Counted from the first letter of the stretch, positions 1 through 9,352 are shown. The stretch: 64,000 nucleotides of DNA from JADFGZ01 sp965222345 (GCA_965222345.1 CBDCTS010000007.1:1116001-1180000), one strand, 5' to 3'. Numbers and translations are program-made. The notes: generated from the letters alone by a model not told the origin.

Positions 1-165
1 ATCGCCCAAAAAGCGGGCGGCGTCCTTCACCGTGAGGGGGGCATCTGTCGCTTTTCCGTCCAGGCTCATCGTTCCCTCCCTACTCTCCTCGTCACCGTCC
101 CGGCCGGGTTCCCGGTCGAAGTCCTTGAGGGTCTTTATCCGTATGATTTTTTCTTCATCCGCCAT
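1..165 (-). CDS. Partial excisionase-like helix-turn-helix protein
   Basis: This open frame runs off the left edge of the window; 55 codons are visible. The end of the visible part reads LTVKDAARFLGD, which matches the first helices of the MerR/excisionase-type helix-turn-helix (HTH_17) seen in Xis-like proteins of mobile elements. The ATG at 165 has a GGGAGG Shine-Dalgarno and overlaps the 3' end of virB11 by 11 bases, so it is probably the next gene of the transfer operon. A second ATG at 69 also has a strong GGGAGG and could be the true start. A role in excision or in regulating the element is inferred from the fold alone. Confidence 0.5.
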   Translation of the reverse strand, partial: MADEEKIIRIKTLKDFDREPGRDGDEESREGTMSLDGKATDAPLTVKDAARFLGD

Positions 166-1111
166 CGTGTTGCCTCCCGATCGGCTCGATGAGCCAGCGA
201 TTGCCGGCGGTGACGTAGCCTTTGACAAACGCGGCTTCCTCCACGAAGCGCCGCCCCTCGCGACGCGTCATGTGAATCACCATTGCAATGCCATCCACTA
301 CGCCCCGGCAGGTGACTTCCCAGGGCAGCTCCCCGCCCTGCATGGCGCAACTGGCGAGCCGTGACAAGGCTGATTCGGCGTTGTTGGCGTGTACGGTGGT
401 GAGGGAGCCGCCGTGTCCGGTGTTGAGGGCTTGCAATAGATCGGCGGCTTCGCCGCCCCGGACCTCTCCCACAACAATATGATCGGGGCGGTGACGCAAG
501 GCATGGCGCACCAGGTCCCGTATCGTTACTGCCCCGGTTGAGAGTCCACGAGCCTCGAAGCGGACGCAATTGGAGTGCTCGATGCGAAGCTCCAGGGTGT
601 CCTCGATGGCGACGATGCGCTCGTCGTCGGGCAGCAATTCGATGAGCGCATTGAGAAGGGTGGTCTTGCCGGATCCGGTGCCGCCTGAAACCAGAATGTT
701 GCGGCGAGTGTGCAGCATCCGCTCCGCTGCTTCCTTCACGTTCTTGGGCAGCGCCCCTTGTTCTACCAGGTCCTCGGCCGAGAATGCCCGTTTGCCAAAC
801 CGGCGCACGGTGATGGCAACCTTCGGGCTGGCCGGTGGTACGCAGATCGCAACCCGCGAGCCGTCGTTTAGACGGGCATCGACGATGGGCGCCGTGGCCG
901 GGTCCAGGCCGAGAGGCCGCGCTATATGGATAGCGGCCCTTTGAAGCGCCGCAGCGGTCAGCAGCGGGGCATCATGGGAGTAGAGTTTCCCATGCCCCTC
1001 GATCCAGACGTTGTGAGGACCGTTAATCATGATCTCGCTCACTTCCGGGTCCTCCAAAACATCCTCCAGCCCGGGCAGAAACGGTTTCAACAACTCCAGG
1101 CCGTCGCTCAT
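155..1111 (-). CDS. virB11: VirB11/TrbB-family type IV secretion ATPase
   Basis: 318-residue cytoplasmic traffic ATPase that powers pilus assembly and substrate transfer in type IV secretion. The Walker A motif GGTGSGKTT lies near residue 142, followed by the Asp-box region (VAIEDTLEL) and the His-box/Walker B region (VVGEVRGGEA, then TTVHAN). The N-terminal part (LEDPEVSEIMINGP) is typical of the TrbB/VirB11 family. The ATG at 1111 is chosen because it overlaps the virD4 stop as ATGA, so the two are translationally coupled. The frame stays open far upstream, but that extension overlaps virD4 and is not family-like. Confidence 0.95.
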   Translation of the reverse strand: MSDGLELLKPFLPGLEDVLEDPEVSEIMINGPHNVWIEGHGKLYSHDAPLLTAAALQRAAIHIARPLGLDPATAPIVDARLNDGSRVAICVPPASPKVAITVRRFGKRAFSAEDLVEQGALPKNVKEAAERMLHTRRNILVSGGTGSGKTTLLNALIELLPDDERIVAIEDTLELRIEHSNCVRFEARGLSTGAVTIRDLVRHALRHRPDHIVVGEVRGGEAADLLQALNTGHGGSLTTVHANNAESALSRLASCAMQGGELPWEVTCRGVVDGIAMVIHMTRREGRRFVEEAAFVKGYVTAGNRWLIEPIGRQHDGG

Positions 1112-3153
1112 ATCTTTCCTTCTGCTTTCGCACGCCAGTAGGGAAGCGACCGTGGCAGATAGTGGGGTTTGAGGTACACGCGGGTTGCCGGCAGTGACTG
1201 TGCGCCGTCGTAGGGCAGGCAGATTGCTTGGCAGTTGGAGAGCAAGGCGAACTCGCGGGGCTGAAACACTGCCTCGCGTTGTTCGCGGAAGGATTTGCTG
1301 GCCCCTACGCTGCCCTGGCCGCCTCCGGCCTGGGCCGAGAGCAGGGACACCTCGCTTTGCTTGGCCGACTCGGTGATGGTGTAGGAGGGTTTGATCTTGG
1401 CGACCTGGCCGCATAGAGCAGATGCGGTTTGGGCGCTGGCATCGTCGCTCAAGGAAAGGAATATCCGGGTGCGTAGCGTTTGCAAAAGGGTGCGCCAGGC
1501 CTCCGAGCTGCCGAGTACCGAGCGAAGCGAGGAGATGGATTGGGTGGCGACAATCGGGATACAGCGGCATTGCCGGGTGAGGGCAAAGGATTTCTCATCG
1601 CCGGAAGGATCTTCCTCACCGACCGAAGCGAACGACTGGTATTCGTCGCAGATGAACACGGCGGGCCGGAAGTATTGATCCGGCGCTTCCTTCATCTGCG
1701 CCGGCCGCCGCAGGAGCGATTGCAGCCAAGCGTTTTTGAGCATTACTCCCACAGCTCGTGCCAGGGCCGGGTTGCTGCCGGCTGGCATATTCAGGGCCAG
1801 CACCTTGCCCGACTCGATCAGCTCATCGAGGGGCGGCAAGCTATGGCGTACTCTCGTTCCAAGTCCCGGCTGTTCGTCTTGCTTTGGCTCTCCATTGCCG
1901 GTGGCCAGCGTCGCCTTTTCCGGTGGCGGTGGTGGACAAAATACGCGCGCCACACTCGGCAAGTCGAATATGGACAGGAAAACCGAGATGCCCTCGACGA
2001 TGCTCGACCGGATTTTGTTGTCGATCATCTTCCAGTCGTGTTGATACCAGCGATTGACGGCCTCGACCCGTTTGCGAATCTCTTCTGTCTTTACGCTCTC
2101 GGTCCACTCGATCTTATATTCGATCTGGAGTTCTTTGAGCTGGGCTACAACCGCTGGGCTGTGGTCCGTGTAGAATGTATTCTCTTGCTCGATCGGAATC
2201 CATTTTCTGTTCCCGGAGCGTAGCGAGGGGATGTTTGCTCCATAGTCCGTGGCGGATATAAACACGGTGCCCTCTCGAAGATCGCTGGCGTACTTCTCTG
2301 CCTCCTGAATCTTGGCCGCGAACAGCTCCTTGTCGATGGCGCAGTGGTAGACCTGCTGCAATGTGACCCATTGGCCGGGGAACACCCGGTAAAGCTCGAT
2401 GATCCAGCGCACCAGATTGGTGTAAGCCTGTTGCCAAAACGGCTCCTTGCCCTTGCCGAATAACTGGTTGAGCAGGGAGGAAACGGTGTAGGCCAGCGAG
2501 TAAGAATCAAGCCACTCTGCCGAGAGTGGATTCCATTGCCAGCGGCCCTCCATCCCCAGCTCGATGTAATCTTCCTCCCGGCCCGCGTCGGCAAGGATTC
2601 GCCGGATTTCATAGCAGAAATCGCCTTTGACTTCGAGCACCAAGCCGGCCGCCCGGCGCTGGGGATTGCTTGCCTTCCAGGACAAGATTTGCTGTGCGAA
2701 TGGGCGCATGCAAGCTGAGGTCTTGCCGGACCCCACGGCGCCGAAAATTGCCACTCCTGTGTAGAGGCCGCGCTCCGGGATAGTGAGCCATTTCGGGTTT
2801 CGAGATTCGACGGCTTTCACCGGGTGGTGAATCTCTCCTACAACGATCGCCGGCCCGTCGTCTTTGTCGGGAGAAAGGGGCCACTGAGGCAGCATTCCGA
2901 TGTTCGGAATGCCCAAGCCCCAAGACGAAAACCACACCCGCCAGACCGAGATAAGAACCAGACCGCCGACGATGACGGCGGCGGCTGGCGCGATGTAGTA
3001 CCACCAGACGATCCAGGTGTAGAAGTTGGGGGTGTGATAGAGCACCAGGTCGAGCATTGGATCGTCGCCGGGCAAGGGGAAAGGCCGGTAGAGGAAACCC
3101 CAAGCGGAGCAGCCAAGCCCAGCAACTATCAGGATCGGATGGCGTATTTTCAT
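1108..3153 (-). CDS. virD4: VirD4/TraG-type coupling protein
   Basis: 681-residue inner-membrane ATPase that delivers the relaxosome or other substrates to the type IV channel. Two hydrophobic segments lie in about the first 75 residues. They are followed by a Walker A motif (GAVGSGKTSACM, about residue 139) and a Walker B-like stretch (AVFICDEYQSF), then a conserved C-terminal T4CP region. The ATG at 3153 has GGAGG 8 bases upstream. It is coupled to virB11 by a 4-base overlap. The gene lies directly downstream of the origin-like repeat region, a common place for a coupling-protein gene. Confidence 0.95.
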   Translation of the reverse strand: MKIRHPILIVAGLGCSAWGFLYRPFPLPGDDPMLDLVLYHTPNFYTWIVWWYYIAPAAAVIVGGLVLISVWRVWFSSWGLGIPNIGMLPQWPLSPDKDDGPAIVVGEIHHPVKAVESRNPKWLTIPERGLYTGVAIFGAVGSGKTSACMRPFAQQILSWKASNPQRRAAGLVLEVKGDFCYEIRRILADAGREEDYIELGMEGRWQWNPLSAEWLDSYSLAYTVSSLLNQLFGKGKEPFWQQAYTNLVRWIIELYRVFPGQWVTLQQVYHCAIDKELFAAKIQEAEKYASDLREGTVFISATDYGANIPSLRSGNRKWIPIEQENTFYTDHSPAVVAQLKELQIEYKIEWTESVKTEEIRKRVEAVNRWYQHDWKMIDNKIRSSIVEGISVFLSIFDLPSVARVFCPPPPPEKATLATGNGEPKQDEQPGLGTRVRHSLPPLDELIESGKVLALNMPAGSNPALARAVGVMLKNAWLQSLLRRPAQMKEAPDQYFRPAVFICDEYQSFASVGEEDPSGDEKSFALTRQCRCIPIVATQSISSLRSVLGSSEAWRTLLQTLRTRIFLSLSDDASAQTASALCGQVAKIKPSYTITESAKQSEVSLLSAQAGGGQGSVGASKSFREQREAVFQPREFALLSNCQAICLPYDGAQSLPATRVYLKPHYLPRSLPYWRAKAEGKI

Positions 3154-3222
3154 GGGGCTTGCCTCCGGCGCCTCAGCGCCCGCTTGGGGTTAGGGTTCGG
3201 AGTCTTCCCGCAGGGATAAATC

Positions 3223-3505
3223 AGACGAGAGCGACCCCCCAAAAAGGGGGGGGCAGGGTATGCCACAAACCCTGCCACAAACCCCTTTTCCTGTTTGCCG
3301 CTAGAGCGGCAAAAAAGGGGGGGTCGCTCTCGTCTTTCCCCGCCCCTCTCCTTCTGGCGCGGGATGGCCTGGTAGTAGCAGGAAAACCACTGCGAGGCAA
3401 AGAAATAGACAAAATGAGTGCTGCCACAAAAAAATGCCGATTCTTGCCCCAACCCCCCCCTTATATAAGTGGCAAAAAAGATCGGCACGGCCACCGTTTG
3501 TGGCA
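3223..3505 (-). repeat. Origin-like region: nested inverted repeats and iterons (copy 1)
   Basis: This non-coding stretch lies between the 321-residue protein gene and virD4. An 18-bp perfect inverted repeat (3223-3240 and 3318-3335, GAGAGCGACCCCCC core) encloses two tandem 12-bp units TGCCACAAACCC (3261-3284) and an inner palindrome TTTGCCGCT-AG-AGCGGCAAA (3294-3313). The same word recurs at 3422-3431 and, inverted, at 3496-3505. A TTATATAA next to a C tract lies at 3461. A diverged copy lies at 20663-20920. Nested dyads plus iterons beside a coupling-protein gene suggest oriT or an iteron-type replication origin. The function is inferred; the repeats are seen directly. Confidence 0.7.
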
Positions 3506-3562
3506 GGCCCAAAAAACGCTCTATCTCGGAAACGTCCACTGGAGTTCCATTGCTGCGGTTCA

Positions 3563-4528
3563 TTAGACTGTCTCCACCACCTTCACGCGGCTCGAAACCC
3601 ACGTCTCGAAGCCGTCAATGGTGGCTCCGGGGCCGCTCGACTTGGGTAGGTCTTTCAGTTCTATCAACCTGTCCGAGATTTCCTCGACACTGCCGTACTT
3701 CCTTATGATCCTCATGTCCACATTGATAATTGCGGCCTCGATCAGCTTGATTTCCGCCTGCACGTTCGGGTCGTTCCGGCACGGTCCATCTGCCCGCTGA
3801 CTGCTCTGCTCACCCCCTCGGCTACTCCACGTCTTTAGCGCCGCCTCGGCCCGGATTGTGGCTTTGTAGTCCGCTCCGATTACGACGGCGCGGACCTCGA
3901 TGCCTTGCAACCGCAAAGCCCTCCAAAGCCACTCATGCGAATCACCCCAGGAGCGCAGCTCTGTATCGGTATCTTTGCCCGGATCGACGTAGGCGAAGGT
4001 GGCGGTTTTGGCGTCGCAAGCGACAGGCAGTTTCAGGGCAAAGTATCGGGTTTGTGTCCCCACGGCTCCCTGATAGACCCGCTTGGGCAAGCGCCTGCGG
4101 TCGATGCCCAGTAAATCGAAGAAAGCGACCTTTTCCTGCTCGGTGGGAAGCCAGGGAAGCTGCGGGCATTCCAGAACATAGTCGAGCGAGAGCAACCGCC
4201 GTAGCATGACGGAATCATCCGCCTCTCGGCGGTGCCGGACGTTCTCAATTCCCAGCTTGCGGTAAATCTCTTTGTTGGATATTCGGACCGCCTTCGGTCC
4301 ACCGCGTCTGTTAGGAAGAGCGTCCTCTATGGCAAGCCTGCGCTCCACCATGTCGCGCACAAATCGCAATGCTCGCTTTCGATCCGACACGGCATCGAAG
4401 AAGTGGCAGAATTGAGCCCTCGTGAAAACGCCGCTGTGCAGACAGACCAGGGCGATCCACTCCGCTTCGCGGCCCTTCCAGCCGAACGACTCCAGGGCTT
4501 TTTCTCGATCATGAAGATGCTGAATCAT
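3563..4528 (-). CDS. Winged-helix conjugative-element protein, candidate origin-binding factor
   Basis: 321 residues, not recognised with certainty. The N-terminus (about residues 20-110) reads like a winged helix with a short basic wing (FTRAQFCHFFDA, then KRALRFVRDMVERRL). It is followed by a mixed region with FAYVDPGKDTD and a soluble C-terminal domain containing DLPKSSGPGATID. It starts 2 bases after the virB8 stop and is followed immediately by the origin-like repeats. A diverged 3' remnant at 20281-20586 keeps its C-terminal 80 or so residues and is also followed by such repeats, so gene and repeats travel together. Distant similarity to replication-relaxation (Replic_Relax) proteins is possible. 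A role as initiator or relaxosome component is inferred. Confidence 0.6.
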   Translation of the reverse strand: MIQHLHDREKALESFGWKGREAEWIALVCLHSGVFTRAQFCHFFDAVSDRKRALRFVRDMVERRLAIEDALPNRRGGPKAVRISNKEIYRKLGIENVRHRREADDSVMLRRLLSLDYVLECPQLPWLPTEQEKVAFFDLLGIDRRRLPKRVYQGAVGTQTRYFALKLPVACDAKTATFAYVDPGKDTDTELRSWGDSHEWLWRALRLQGIEVRAVVIGADYKATIRAEAALKTWSSRGGEQSSQRADGPCRNDPNVQAEIKLIEAAIINVDMRIIRKYGSVEEISDRLIELKDLPKSSGPGATIDGFETWVSSRVKVVETV

Positions 4529-4530
4529 GG

Positions 4531-5193
4531 CTACTCGCCGGTCACTAAAGCCCGGTCGCCTCGCAGGTAAGTGACAATGATTCCCATAGGGTTGAACACC
4601 ATCAATTCGGTTGGGATTTCATCCAGGAACATGAACTGCATGGAGACTGTCCAGCGTTCGCGCTGGCTCTCGACCGCATTCACCAGGCGCACCAGGTCGA
4701 AGTCGGCGGTGGCGCCGTGGGGTTCCTGTTGGTTGGCCTGAATCCGCAAGACCACGCGCTCGACCTGGAGTTCTTCTCTGGTGACTCCCGCCGCCAGCAT
4801 GGCCACGTTCTCACCTTCGGACCGGAAGGCTTCATTGGCTAATCCGGTGGTCAGAAACCGTAGGCTGCGGGACCACGCTTGTTCGACCGTGGCCCGCCTC
4901 CGGGAGTAGTAGTCGTCGATGAAGCGATTCAGGAAATACTTGGTGGTGGGGTCCAGCGGATCGGCCTGAGCCTCGACCGTCTCATAGGCCAGCGCCTCGG
5001 CCCGGCCTACCTCGTCAACGCGCACTACGATCGGTCGCGGCGCTTCAACCGACGACAGCCGGATGATGTTGACTACCAGCAGCAAACAGAGTCCTGCCAA
5101 ACCCATCGACAGGACGCGCAAGTGTCGGTTGGAGTGGATCGCCTCGCCCCAAATCTCGGCGTAGGTCTTTGCGGTTTCGTTCTCTTTGCTCAT
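4531..5193 (-). CDS. virB8: VirB8/TrbF-family type IV secretion protein
   Basis: 220-residue bitopic inner-membrane assembly factor. It has a short cytoplasmic N-terminus, one membrane segment (about residues 28-46) and a periplasmic NTF2-like domain with the family pattern YFLNRFIDDYYSRRRATVEQ and a PMGIIVTYL strand near the end. It sits between virB6 and the 321-residue winged-helix gene and is tightly packed with both, overlapping virB6 by one base. TrbF and VirB8 are homologous, so either name applies. Confidence 0.88.
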   Translation of the reverse strand: MSKENETAKTYAEIWGEAIHSNRHLRVLSMGLAGLCLLLVVNIIRLSSVEAPRPIVVRVDEVGRAEALAYETVEAQADPLDPTTKYFLNRFIDDYYSRRRATVEQAWSRSLRFLTTGLANEAFRSEGENVAMLAAGVTREELQVERVVLRIQANQQEPHGATADFDLVRLVNAVESQRERWTVSMQFMFLDEIPTELMVFNPMGIIVTYLRGDRALVTGE

Positions 5194-6191
5194 TACAACC
5201 CTCCTTTTGCCGCCTTCGCTGCGCCACCGGCAGCGGCTCCGGTGCCGCCCGCCGCCGCCATTGCCGCTCCCGTGATCCCGGAGCTGGTGACGGCGCTGCC
5301 GGTAACTAGCATGGAAGCCAGCTCGCCGACCTTGAGGGATGCCAGAATGCCGGCCACGAACAGAGGCAGGATAATCAGCACCCAGCCTCCCATTACGGTT
5401 ATGTCGAAGCTGATGACCTGGTTGGAATAGGTAGTCACATAGCCCAACGCCACGCCCATGAACACCCGCATGACGGCGCCCGCCAGAGCGCCGTAGAGGC
5501 TGAAAACGATCAAGGATCGGAACCAGCCCCAGAACAGAAACGACATAGGCTCAAACAACAACCAGGGAATGAACAGCGGCCCTAAAAAGACCAGAATGGC
5601 AATCGCCATCTGCGCCCAAAGCACCTGGGCGTAGGTGATGCAATACAGCAGCACCAGCATAATCATTGCAAACAACATCATCAGGGTGGCCGAGAACAAC
5701 GTCATGATGGCGGCTCCGCCGGCTGTTATCAGGTCCCAAATCTGGTAGCCGTCCCAGGCATCGGTGATGCGCGTCATATGGGTGTTGATCATGTTGGATA
5801 ATTCGGTCCGCATGGCGGTTCCGACGTCGGCCACAAACAAGTCCATCAACCAGTTTCCGCCCTCCACGATCATGCCCGGAAAGGTGTAGGCGGCAGCCGG
5901 CGGCGGCAGCGGGGTATCGTAGAAGTGCAGCATCACCCACGGAATCCAGAGGCCGATAATGAGCCTGATTACCTCCCACGGTTGGAAGTTGCCGGAGAGG
6001 GCAATCTTCACCCCTGTCCAGACAATCATGATGGAGGCAAGGCCGGTCCAGAGGTCTTGTCCGGTAGTCAGCAAAATCGGTCCGCTGCTCCCGATAATGG
6101 AGTTCAACACCCCGGTCAGGAAGCCCTGAAAGTCGTCGAGCTGCCCTGGGGGAATGTTGCTGGGGACACTCGGATCAATCTGGATTTGCAT
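5193..6191 (-). CDS. virB6: VirB6/TrbL-family polytopic channel protein
   Basis: 332-residue integral inner-membrane protein with about six hydrophobic segments. The first is around SIMIVWTGVKIAL; a cluster of long segments follows in the middle (TLMMLFAMIMLVLLY, AILVFLGPLFIPWLL), and the C-terminal tail is rich in Ala and Gly. Size, topology and position between VirB5 and VirB8 genes identify the VirB6/TrbL channel subunit. GAGGTAG precedes the ATG at 6191. The low-complexity tail is common in this family. Confidence 0.88.
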   Translation of the reverse strand: MQIQIDPSVPSNIPPGQLDDFQGFLTGVLNSIIGSSGPILLTTGQDLWTGLASIMIVWTGVKIALSGNFQPWEVIRLIIGLWIPWVMLHFYDTPLPPPAAAYTFPGMIVEGGNWLMDLFVADVGTAMRTELSNMINTHMTRITDAWDGYQIWDLITAGGAAIMTLFSATLMMLFAMIMLVLLYCITYAQVLWAQMAIAILVFLGPLFIPWLLFEPMSFLFWGWFRSLIVFSLYGALAGAVMRVFMGVALGYVTTYSNQVISFDITVMGGWVLIILPLFVAGILASLKVGELASMLVTGSAVTSSGITGAAMAAAGGTGAAAGGAAKAAKGGL

Positions 6192-6235
6192 TGCTGTCTA
6201 CCTCATTCTGAGGACCGGACTGCCGCCGAACGGAA

Positions 6236-7132
6236 TTAGGGGGCGTACATGGGATGCACTTGCAATCTGAGACTGGCTCCACCGTCGCTGCGTGACGATA
6301 TCCCGGCAATCCGTTCGTTGAATATAAGCAGACCTTGCTGCCGATCGGCGAGCTGCGCGGCTACGCGCTCCCGCCTGCGGCGCTCGGTTTCCAGTTCCTC
6401 CGCCGCCGCCTGCGCTGCCTGGAAGGCTTGCAACTGCGCCATTGCAGCGGTCAACTGTCCCTGAGTGACCATACCGGCAACCTGGGCCTGGCCTAACGCG
6501 GTGCCGGATACGTTGCTGTTAGACCGCAGTCCGGTGTAGGAATCGAGCGCGGATTTGATCGCCGCCGAAGTTTCTGCGGCGGCATCGGAGACGGCGTAGT
6601 TGAGGACGGTGGATTGTTCGCCGCGCTCTCGATTGTTGCGATAGTTTTCGGCTGCCCGGGTTGCCAGCTCTACCGGAAAGGCAGCGTAGGCCGACAGGAT
6701 ATCGGCCTCGGTTGTGGTGTCGGCATTTTGCAGCCTGCTCCGCATGGCCGGGGTGATGGATGTGCCGTCGCTCAACTGTTCCACAGCCGTAGCAAGATCA
6801 CCGGCCACGCCGCTAAAATCGGATTTCCAGGACATGCCCGTTCCGATCAACTGGCCGGGGACGGAAGCCAAATCGACGAAAGGTTGGGTGATTGCTCCCA
6901 CCTGCCCCAAGGTGGATTCTTTGATGTGGGTGAACTGCTCCGTTAGTTTGGTGAGCTGGCCGTTCATGGTCGCCAGTTGCGCAACCTGGTTAGTTATCTG
7001 CACGGCCTGGTTTGCAATGATGGTAACTCTCTGAGCCAGTGCGGCCACGTCGGGGATGCCGAAAATGGCGTGGGCGCTGCTGGCTGCAAACAAGGGAAGG
7101 AACAACATAGTGAGCCAAGTGCGTATTTTCAT
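6236..7132 (-). CDS. virB5: VirB5/TrbJ-like periplasmic pilus-tip protein
   Basis: 298 residues with a clear Sec signal peptide (TWLTMLFLPLFAASSAHA). A long helical, Gln/Ala-rich body follows (for example AVQITNQVAQLATMNGQLTK and a coiled-coil-like AAAEELETERRRRERVAAQL near the C-terminus). This matches the TrbJ/VirB5 pattern of minor pilins that act in adhesion or pilus nucleation. AGGAGA lies just upstream of the ATG at 7132. It sits between virB10 and virB6. The assignment rests on signal peptide, composition and gene order more than on strict motifs. Confidence 0.8.
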   Translation of the reverse strand: MKIRTWLTMLFLPLFAASSAHAIFGIPDVAALAQRVTIIANQAVQITNQVAQLATMNGQLTKLTEQFTHIKESTLGQVGAITQPFVDLASVPGQLIGTGMSWKSDFSGVAGDLATAVEQLSDGTSITPAMRSRLQNADTTTEADILSAYAAFPVELATRAAENYRNNRERGEQSTVLNYAVSDAAAETSAAIKSALDSYTGLRSNSNVSGTALGQAQVAGMVTQGQLTAAMAQLQAFQAAQAAAEELETERRRRERVAAQLADRQQGLLIFNERIAGISSRSDGGASLRLQVHPMYAP

Positions 7133-7156
7133 CGTGTCTCCTTTCAGGGTTAAGGT

Positions 7157-8494
7157 TCACCGGCCCGAAGGCCGGGGAACCAGTACATCGGAAGTGAACC
7201 AGATTCGTAACCGATGGCCGGCCCGAATCGTGATGGTGGGTAAGCGATTTAGAAAACGCTGCAAGATTTGCATGGCGCCCTGGCCGAGTCCTTGCCCGGC
7301 GCCGGACCGGAAACCTTCCGCGCCTCCCGCATATGGATCGCTGCCTTGCAAGGTCAGCCCTGAGATCATGCCGACTGCTCCGACAGCTATAAACATGGAG
7401 AGGTAATGCCGGTTCACCTGGTCTTTCAATGCGCCCTCTCCGAGCTGATTGAGTCCATTAAAATCGAGGGCAACCCAGCGACCGTCGGGGAACAGTAAAC
7501 GATGGAAGCCAACGAAAAGCCGTTCCTGATCCATCCCGGAAACTGCTGTCGCCGAGCCTATAACCCTCGATCCACGGGGGACAAGAATCCGCTGCCGATC
7601 GGCGGAGTAAAACGGGACCGATACCGCCGCCAGTACCGGACCGGGGAAGTCACCGGAAAGCTGCGTCATTAGCACCGCCTCCAGGAATGATCCCTCGTAT
7701 ACTCGTTCGAAGCCGGGCGGGTCGGCGGGTTCGACGCTCGCTGTTGGATTCTCATAGTCCTTTCGCGGCGCTGAAACTGCCTCTGCCGCCGCGCCGAGTC
7801 CGGGTGGCAGGGTCAACTCATCCCCATGCTCCTCCGGCGTCGCCTGGGTTGCGGTTGCTTCCAAATCCAAGACAGCCGAACCGAGCAAATCAAGCGATTG
7901 CTGCAAGGCTGCATTTACTGCCGGCGGCGGCTCGTAAGATTGTGCGCCTTGCTGCACGGGTGCGCCTTGCTGCGCGGCGGGACTTCCCGCCGCCGCTTGC
8001 AACGGCGGTGTGTCGCTCACTCCCCGGTAGGTCTGCGCCACAGGCGCGGACCGCAGCGAGCGTCGGCGTCGTTCGATCTCTTCCAAGCGCAAAATCTCTC
8101 TCAATTCCGCCTCGGCCTCGCTCGACGGCACAATCGGATCGGCGCCCACTACTCCGCTTGGAAAGGTAGTTGGTATGGCGCTGCTGTCGCCCGGTGTGGA
8201 CATTCCGAGTTCCCGGCGCCGTTGGAGAGTTCGCTCCGCCGCTTGCCGTTGTGCCTCCTGCCGCAAACCTTCTTCGCGGATGCGGGCAGTAACCTGTGCT
8301 TGTGTGCCGGGTCCTGCCGGCAGTTCTACGCCCGCCTCGTTTACTGGTTCTTCCTCCGGTGCGGAGTTGAACAGCGATTGAGAAAGCAGAAACGCGGCGA
8401 GTAGCAAACTCACCGCGACCACACCCCACTTTGTGATCGTGGAAACCGGCAATGAGCCGGTCGCCTTATCGTGAATCCGTTTCCATTGGCTCAT
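7157..8494 (-). CDS. virB10: VirB10/TrbI-family core-complex protein
   Basis: 445-residue scaffold of the type IV core complex that spans inner and outer membranes. One N-terminal membrane segment (about residues 23-41) is followed by a long Pro/Gln/Glu-rich linker and the conserved C-terminal beta-barrel domain (VPRGSRVIGSATA, GRWVALDFNGLNQLGEG, ending ITIRAGHRLRIWFTSDVLV). The start at 8494 is chosen because its ATG overlaps the virB9 stop as ATGA. An upstream in-frame start 10 codons earlier would lie inside virB9. Confidence 0.93.
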   Translation of the reverse strand: MSQWKRIHDKATGSLPVSTITKWGVVAVSLLLAAFLLSQSLFNSAPEEEPVNEAGVELPAGPGTQAQVTARIREEGLRQEAQRQAAERTLQRRRELGMSTPGDSSAIPTTFPSGVVGADPIVPSSEAEAELREILRLEEIERRRRSLRSAPVAQTYRGVSDTPPLQAAAGSPAAQQGAPVQQGAQSYEPPPAVNAALQQSLDLLGSAVLDLEATATQATPEEHGDELTLPPGLGAAAEAVSAPRKDYENPTASVEPADPPGFERVYEGSFLEAVLMTQLSGDFPGPVLAAVSVPFYSADRQRILVPRGSRVIGSATAVSGMDQERLFVGFHRLLFPDGRWVALDFNGLNQLGEGALKDQVNRHYLSMFIAVGAVGMISGLTLQGSDPYAGGAEGFRSGAGQGLGQGAMQILQRFLNRLPTITIRAGHRLRIWFTSDVLVPRPSGR

Positions 8495-9348
8495 GGTCCA
8501 ATCTCCTGTCTTTCCAGTTTCCACTGGGCCTTCTTTTTTCCGATCTGTAGCCAGCCATCGCCCAACAGATGCCGGGCGATGTAGAGTCCATCTTCGGTGA
8601 GGTCGTAGGCAACCAGCGCCGGCTTGCCGTCTTTGATCTCATAGAGCGCCGGGGACTCCTGAGCGTTGGAACGTAGGTAGGTAAATTGGCCGTCGTGCCA
8701 CATCCCTTGAACCAGGAAGGGCCATTTGAGGGCCTTGTTGTCCAGACGGTAGGGGAATTTCAAACGCGTGGGATAGACGGCCCGGAAGGAATTGATCTCT
8801 ACCTCGGCCTCCTGCCGTACCAAGTCGATCTGCTGCTCTGCCTCGGTCTGCGCTGACACGGCGCTTTGCCGCGCCTGCTCCGCCATCTGTTGATAGGCTG
8901 CAACCTGATCCCGCGCCACAAAAGCGGGCTGATGTATGGTGGGTGAAACTTTCGGATCGTTCTCGGCAGCACTGGCGATGCGAACGACTAAATGCGGTTG
9001 GCCTGGCTGCTCAGTAACCAGGAATGAGTAGATGCGCCCGGATTCACAGACTAGTGCGACGTTGGTGCTGACGCCCTCGGAGATGGGTTTCAAGAAAGCG
9101 AGGTTGGCGGCTCCGGTCAAGTGCCAGTACTCGGAATCGCCTACCACAAAATCGAGAATGTTCTCTCGGCCCGGAAGCTGGATTATCGTGGTGTGGCGCA
9201 CTCTTGTGCGCACACGGATGATCTGATCCGGGTTGTCGCCAACACGAATCACTGAAGGCTCCGCCGCCGCTTCCGGAATTTCCTGAGCGATGGCAGTGAA
9301 TGGTGATGCCGCCAGCATTAGCACAGCGGCAAGAGTGACAAGTTTCAT
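8491..9348 (-). CDS. virB9: VirB9/TrbG-family outer-membrane core protein
   Basis: 285 residues. A signal peptide (LVTLAAVLMLAASPFTAIAQ) is followed by the characteristic VirB9 N-terminal motif (IRVRTRVRHTTIIQLPG, FVVGDSEYWHL) and a C-terminal VirB9 domain around LKFPYRLDNKALKWPFLVQG. It forms the outer-membrane core ring with VirB10 and normally VirB7; no VirB7 lipoprotein is recognisable here. It is coupled to virB10 (4-base overlap) and starts 4 bases after the virB4 stop. Confidence 0.92.
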   Translation of the reverse strand: MKLVTLAAVLMLAASPFTAIAQEIPEAAAEPSVIRVGDNPDQIIRVRTRVRHTTIIQLPGRENILDFVVGDSEYWHLTGAANLAFLKPISEGVSTNVALVCESGRIYSFLVTEQPGQPHLVVRIASAAENDPKVSPTIHQPAFVARDQVAAYQQMAEQARQSAVSAQTEAEQQIDLVRQEAEVEINSFRAVYPTRLKFPYRLDNKALKWPFLVQGMWHDGQFTYLRSNAQESPALYEIKDGKPALVAYDLTEDGLYIARHLLGDGWLQIGKKKAQWKLERQEIGP

Positions 9349-9352
9349 GGTG

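Noticed and set aside
3150..3602. A 150-residue open frame covering the origin-like repeats
   Set aside because: It is made up mostly of G tracts and inverted repeats, and the diverged copy at 20,587-20,990 does not keep this frame.
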